A DNA stretch of 64,000 bases from Bacillus sp. SKDU12 (GTDB taxonomy: Bacteria > Bacillota > Bacilli > Bacillales > Bacillaceae): assembly GCF_010093085.1 (NCBI RefSeq), contig NZ_MSRC01000022.1, positions 20,281 through 84,280 on the forward strand. The letters are read 5' to 3'. The position numbers and the translations under genes were made by a program. Position 1 is the first letter of the stretch; every line of letters starts with the position of its first letter. The notes beneath the pieces were generated by a model. It was not told the DNA's origin. It did not search any database and saw only the letters and a list, made by a program, of their open reading frames with translations. This document shows positions 60,436-64,000 of the stretch, one piece after another.

Positions 60436-62017
60436 GATGAAACACCTCTAATGCGCCCTTAATCCACTCTGCATTTTCTTCATCATATTGCAACGATGAA
60501 ATCATCTCATACAAGTTAGATTCTAGTTCCGCTTTTTCTTTTCGAATGTCTTTAATGGATGCACCAATTGCAGCCATATCCACAGGTTCTTCTTCTTCAA
60601 ACGTATCGACGTATCGAGGGATGTTCAAATTGAAATCATTCTCTTTGATTTCCTCGAATGGTGCAACGTGGGCATATTTCTCGACATCTTCTCGTTTTTG
60701 ATACGTTTCAACAATTTTATCAATATGTTCTTTGGAAAGTTTATTTTGGTTCTTTCCTTTTACGAACTCTTTACTTGCATCAATAAACAACACATCACGG
60801 GTACTGCGATTTTTCTTCAAGATGATGACTGTTGTTGGAATCGATGTGCCGAAGAATAAGTTACCTGGCATACCGATCACGGCATCAATACTGCCATCTT
60901 CTAATAATTTCTTACGGATCACACCTTCTGCCGCGCCACGGAACAGGACGCCATGCGGTAAGACGATCGCCATCGTTCCTGAATCTTTTAAATGGTAGAA
61001 CCCATGTAAAAGAAAAGCAAAGTCGGCTTTTGATTTTGGTGCTAACTTGCCGTAACGATTGAAACGAGAATCATCTAAAAATGTAGCGTCTGCAGACCAT
61101 TTTGCAGAGTAGGGTGGATTCATCAAAACAGAATCAAACGTATATGGCTCATCTGTTGGCCAATCTTTGTTTAATGTATCTCCATTGCGTAACCGCATAT
61201 CTTCTTTATTTACACCATGCAAGATTAAGTTCATTTTCGCTAGGTTAAACGTCGTTGTGTTTAGCTCTTGCCCGTGGTATTTTATACTTTCTGGATGATG
61301 AATATAGTTTCGAATATTTAACATTAAAGAACCAGAACCCATCGTTGGGTCAAATACGCTAAACAATTTTTTGTCTTCTTGACCGATTGCGGCAATACGC
61401 GCCATCATGTCAGATACTTGATGAGGTGTGTAAAATTCTCCCGCTTTCTTGCCAGCTTCTGAAGCAAATTGGCCGATTAAGTACTCATAAGCATCTCCAA
61501 TCACATCTCCGCTATGCCCTACCACATCGACACCATTTAGTTTTTTCAGTACTTCTGTGATCGTAATGTTTCGCTGTGGGGCATCCGATCCCAGTTTTTT
61601 TGATGACAAATCCACATCATCAAACAACCCGTTAAATTGGTCATATTTCGTAGACAAATCGATAAAAGCTTTATTCAAATGAGTCAGCTGGAACGTATTT
61701 TGTTCCGCTTGTTTCGCTAATACATTGAACAAATGATCTGGTTCAATATCATAGCCCAATGTATCGACTAATGTCTCGATCAAATCATTTTTGATCTCTT
61801 CATCCGCCAACAAGTCGCGGTACAATTGTGTTTGTTTTTCTTGTGTGTTGTATTCTTCTAACGATTCATCAGCCATTTCAACAACTTTTTCTAATAACTT
61901 ATCAGATAAGTATTTATAAAAAATCAATCCTAATAAGTAGTTTTTGTATTCTGATGCATCCATTTTGCTGCGTAAGCTGTCTGCGGCACTAAATAATTTT
62001 GAGTGTAATTCAGCCAT
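60425..62017 (-). CDS. hsdM: Type I DNA adenine methyltransferase (HsdM)
   Basis: N6-adenine methyltransferase subunit of 530 residues. An N-terminal helical HsdM domain (KLFSAADSLRSKMDASEYKNYLLGLIFYKYLSD) precedes the catalytic domain. Motif I is FDPTMGSGSL near 222-231, and motif IV is NPPY near 300-303. Both the protective methylation and, with HsdR, restriction depend on this protein. It lies 22 bases after the small S gene and overlaps hsdS. Confidence 0.95.
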   Translation of the reverse strand: MAELHSKLFSAADSLRSKMDASEYKNYLLGLIFYKYLSDKLLEKVVEMADESLEEYNTQEKQTQLYRDLLADEEIKNDLIETLVDTLGYDIEPDHLFNVLAKQAEQNTFQLTHLNKAFIDLSTKYDQFNGLFDDVDLSSKKLGSDAPQRNITITEVLKKLNGVDVVGHSGDVIGDAYEYLIGQFASEAGKKAGEFYTPHQVSDMMARIAAIGQEDKKLFSVFDPTMGSGSLMLNIRNYIHHPESIKYHGQELNTTTFNLAKMNLILHGVNKEDMRLRNGDTLNKDWPTDEPYTFDSVLMNPPYSAKWSADATFLDDSRFNRYGKLAPKSKADFAFLLHGFYHLKDSGTMAIVLPHGVLFRGAAEGVIRKKLLEDGSIDAVIGMPGNLFFGTSIPTTVIILKKNRSTRDVLFIDASKEFVKGKNQNKLSKEHIDKIVETYQKREDVEKYAHVAPFEEIKENDFNLNIPRYVDTFEEEEPVDMAAIGASIKDIRKEKAELESNLYEMISSLQYDEENAEWIKGALEVFHRGK

Positions 62018-62039
62018 CGTTATATGTTCCTCACTTTTT

Positions 62040-62600
62040 TTATTGTTGGTCTAATCTCTTTAACGCTTCTAAATACAGTTGCTCTTCAAGTTCTGCTTGT
62101 TTCTTCACCAAAGCTTGCCGCTTTCTCAAACAGAAATAAGCATTTCCAATCATCCGTTGTTTCTCAATACTTGGTAAGTCGATCTCCAATTCTTTTAAAA
62201 TTGCAGGAGTCAATTTTGGCACAGTACTTCCTTGCATGGAAATCGCCATTTGCTTTTTCATAGTGTGCGACTCATTTAATGCATAACATAAATATCGACG
62301 ATCCAACTCATGATGTTCAATCAAAAGTTTCGCAAAGTTTTGGTTGATGACTTTTCCTTGATGTATGTCACTCACGATTCCAGCCTTGGAACTGACAAAG
62401 CTGAACACAACATCTCCAGCACTGCTCAAATAGCTTTCTTGATGCTTTGCATGTCCAACACCAAGACTGTCTAGAAACGAGCCATCTAAATCATTTATTA
62501 AATCCTCATATGTATAAGCCACTAATGTCGGATCATTTTTTTCATGTCCTCTAGAAAGATTTCTCCCTATTTTAACCGTTACCATCTCTTCAAGTCGCAT
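62040..62600 (-). CDS. Half-size type I specificity (S) protein
   Basis: A 186-residue protein with one target-recognition domain (about residues 1-150: GDVVFSFVSSKAGIV, LDRRYLCYALNES, MQGSTVPKLTPAILKELEIDLPSIEKQRMIG) followed by a Lys/Glu/Leu-rich coiled coil (KRQALVKKQAELEEQLYLEALKRL). It matches the arrangement of one half of an HsdS, including the family's PxxxEQ-like junction, and is the first gene of the hsd operon. ATG at 62600, with AGGGCGGG nearby; strong promoter upstream. Whether it dimerises into a second S subunit or modulates HsdS is unknown. It shows no obvious sequence match to either half of the large HsdS in this window. Confidence 0.72.
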   Translation of the reverse strand: MRLEEMVTVKIGRNLSRGHEKNDPTLVAYTYEDLINDLDGSFLDSLGVGHAKHQESYLSSAGDVVFSFVSSKAGIVSDIHQGKVINQNFAKLLIEHHELDRRYLCYALNESHTMKKQMAISMQGSTVPKLTPAILKELEIDLPSIEKQRMIGNAYFCLRKRQALVKKQAELEEQLYLEALKRLDQQ

Positions 62601-62654
62601 ATCCCGCCCTCTTCTGATGTATTTTTTAGAAATTACTTAAGTTGTTTCTATTGA

Positions 62655-62683
62655 ATCCTATCATTTCAAACATACTCCGTCAA
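62655..62683 (-). promoter_or_regulatory. SigA promoter of the hsd operon
   Basis: On the minus strand TTGACG (62678-62683), 17 bases, TAGGAT (62655-62660), about 55 bases before the start of the half-size S gene. Confidence 0.82.
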
Positions 62684-63000
62684 CTTCTTTTTGCGTACTT
62701 TTTAAGAATTACTCGAATAATGCTGGCTAGCAAGATTTTCTCGACAGCCTGATGATTCTAATAGAATGTATATGCTTTTTCATTAATAGCGGTTCTATTT
62801 ACATTTTGCCTTCTACCTATAAATGTCTTCTGTATCCATTCATCAACTGCAACAGTTTAACGGCATCGATGTTCTCAAAAGAGAGATTCTAATAGGTCAA
62901 TTAGCACAGGTCAAATTGATCTTTTCACACTTTTGTATCACATTTAGTCTATTTCTTCATTCTCCCATGGTAAAATCTAGTTGGAGCTTTTTTAAATGAA
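62684..63000. other. Intergenic region between the hsd operon and the LXG gene
   Basis: About 310 bases with no supported gene. On the minus strand the stretch 62888-62817 is a short coding-like open frame (FENIDAVKLLQLMNGYRRHL) with a stop just upstream and no start, possibly a remnant. A TAAAAT box near 62970 could be the -10 of the LXG gene. No direct or inverted repeats that would mark the island boundary were found. Confidence 0.45.
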
Positions 63001-63011
63001 AGGATATGATC

Positions 63012-64000
63012 ATGAAAGTTTTTGAAGCCAAAACACTGCTTTCCGAAGCAGATAAACGCGCCAAGGAATACAAAGAATTAAGAAGTCAGATGGTCAATCT
63101 AAAAAAGGCTTTTAAAGCTGTAGCTGATTTAGATGACAGTGAGTTTTCCGGCAAAGGCGCCGACAACATTAAAACATTTTATCAAGACCACGCAGGTGTA
63201 GCTGACAATTGGATTGACTTACTTGATATGAAAATTGCTTTCTTGACAAGCATTTCCGGCACTTTAGAGTACGCCAGCTTATCTGATGCTTATATAGAAG
63301 AATCCTTCTTAGAACACGAGCTGTCTAACGCCTACACAAAATCAAAAACGATTATGTCTGAACAAAAGAAAGCTATGAAAGATATTTTACATGATATCGA
63401 CGATATTCTTCCGCTTGATTTGTTCTCGACAGAAACCTTTAAAGACGAACTCGCCGATGCGGAGCACCAACGCAAAAAAGCAGTCAATAAAGTAGGCAGC
63501 GTTGACGAAGCACTTGTTTCTGAATATGCCCAGTCAGAGCCAAACGAGCAATTCATCAAGAAGGACTTCCAAAAGCTTGAGGAATCCACAGGCAAAGGCA
63601 AAAATGCTTCCCCTATCCACTACAATGCCAAAGCGTATCGAGAAAGTGACATACATAAGAAAAAAGGCGATATCTCGAAACAGACTGAAGCCTATTTGAA
63701 GATCAAGAAAGATGAAGCGAAAGAACGAGAAATCAAAGAGCTGAAAAAGAAGCTAGCTGACGGGGTGACGGATCCCGATGAATACTTAGACATTGCCAAG
63801 AAGGTCGGATATGAGAACCTTACCCCTGAACAGCTCCAGTACGCAGTGCAGCTTGAACAAGCACAACAGCTGAAGGCCGTCGGTGAAAGTATCATCAATG
63901 CCGGCAAGTCAGTAATAGATTTCGTTGAAGGAGTTGATGATGGTATTGACGATGTGATTGACGATACCTTTTATGGCCTCAAAGACTTGGCTGTGGGCGC
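63012..64000 (+). CDS. LXG-domain polymorphic toxin (partial, continues beyond window)
   Basis: The frame is open from ATG 63012 (AAAGGA upstream) to the window edge, giving 329 residues. The N-terminus [23 protein letters not shown] and the following helical region to about residue 200 are the LXG domain, which directs toxins to the type VII (Yuk/Ess) secretion system; a linker with [19 protein letters not shown] follows. It resembles the B. subtilis YeeF group. The C-terminal toxin domain and any immunity gene lie to the right of the window, so the killing activity cannot be named. It is transcribed away from the hsd operon. Confidence 0.88.
   Translation, partial: MKVFEAKTLLSEADKRAKEYKELRSQMVNLKKAFKAVADLDDSEFSGKGADNIKTFYQDHAGVADNWIDLLDMKIAFLTSISGTLEYASLSDAYIEESFLEHELSNAYTKSKTIMSEQKKAMKDILHDIDDILPLDLFSTETFKDELADAEHQRKKAVNKVGSVDEALVSEYAQSEPNEQFIKKDFQKLEESTGKGKNASPIHYNAKAYRESDIHKKKGDISKQTEAYLKIKKDEAKEREIKELKKKLADGVTDPDEYLDIAKKVGYENLTPEQLQYAVQLEQAQQLKAVGESIINAGKSVIDFVEGVDDGIDDVIDDTFYGLKDLAVG

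Overview
The window is chromosomal DNA of a Bacillus from the Bacillus subtilis group. Gene order and protein sequences match the gatCA–opuE–sapB–yerI–pcrA–pur–guaA–cotA–pspA stretch of B. subtilis 168, given here in reverse. Scattered substitutions and several gene gains and losses suggest a relative of 168 rather than 168 itself. All comparisons with 168 are from memory of the gene map; no search was run.

Layout. 1-890: gatA (cut by the left edge) and gatC, for Glu/Asp-tRNA amidation. 1129-3574: opuE (proline transporter) and sapB (MgtC family). 3612-11002: yerI, then the DNA-maintenance operon pcrB-pcrA-ligA-yerH. 11261-16537: yerC, yerB and yerA, a small membrane protein, and the divergent pair yecA/yezC. 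16573-29376: the complete purine operon purEKBCSQLFMNHD on the minus strand, with a PurR operator, a promoter, a guanine riboswitch and a terminator upstream (29406-29695). 29698-33302: yebG, yebE, a 55-residue FbpA-like gene, yebC, and the purine permease pbuG, which has its own guanine riboswitch and PurR boxes. 33683-35670: an ECF sigma factor with a membrane anti-sigma factor, placed between pbuG and guaA, where I do not expect it in 168. 35778-41867: guaA with an unusual structured leader, then yebA, yeaD and yeaC (transglutaminase, DUF58 and MoxR genes). 42018-51923: mneS (Mn efflux), gabP, cotA (spore-coat laccase), yeaA, ydjP, ydjO, ydjN, ydjM and bdhA. 52250-55786: the envelope-stress operon pspA-ydjG-ydjH-ydjI. 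56030-62600: a four-gene type I restriction-modification operon with a half-size S gene at its head. 63012-64000: the 5' part of an LXG-family toxin gene that runs off the window.

How the parts work together. Purine supply dominates: de novo IMP synthesis (pur operon), GMP synthesis (guaA) and purine-base uptake (pbuG). Guanine riboswitches sit before purE and pbuG, and PurR boxes flank both promoters. The guaA leader carries competing hairpins followed by a U-tract hairpin and is the most interesting non-coding element here. The right end, from about 55.9 kb, looks like an accessory island: restriction-modification next to an interbacterial toxin, beside the stress gene pspA.

Relative to 168, yerD (between yerC and pcrB) and ydjJ-iolT (between ydjI and bdhA) appear to be absent, leaving short non-coding scars. 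No tRNA, rRNA, CRISPR array or insertion sequence was found.
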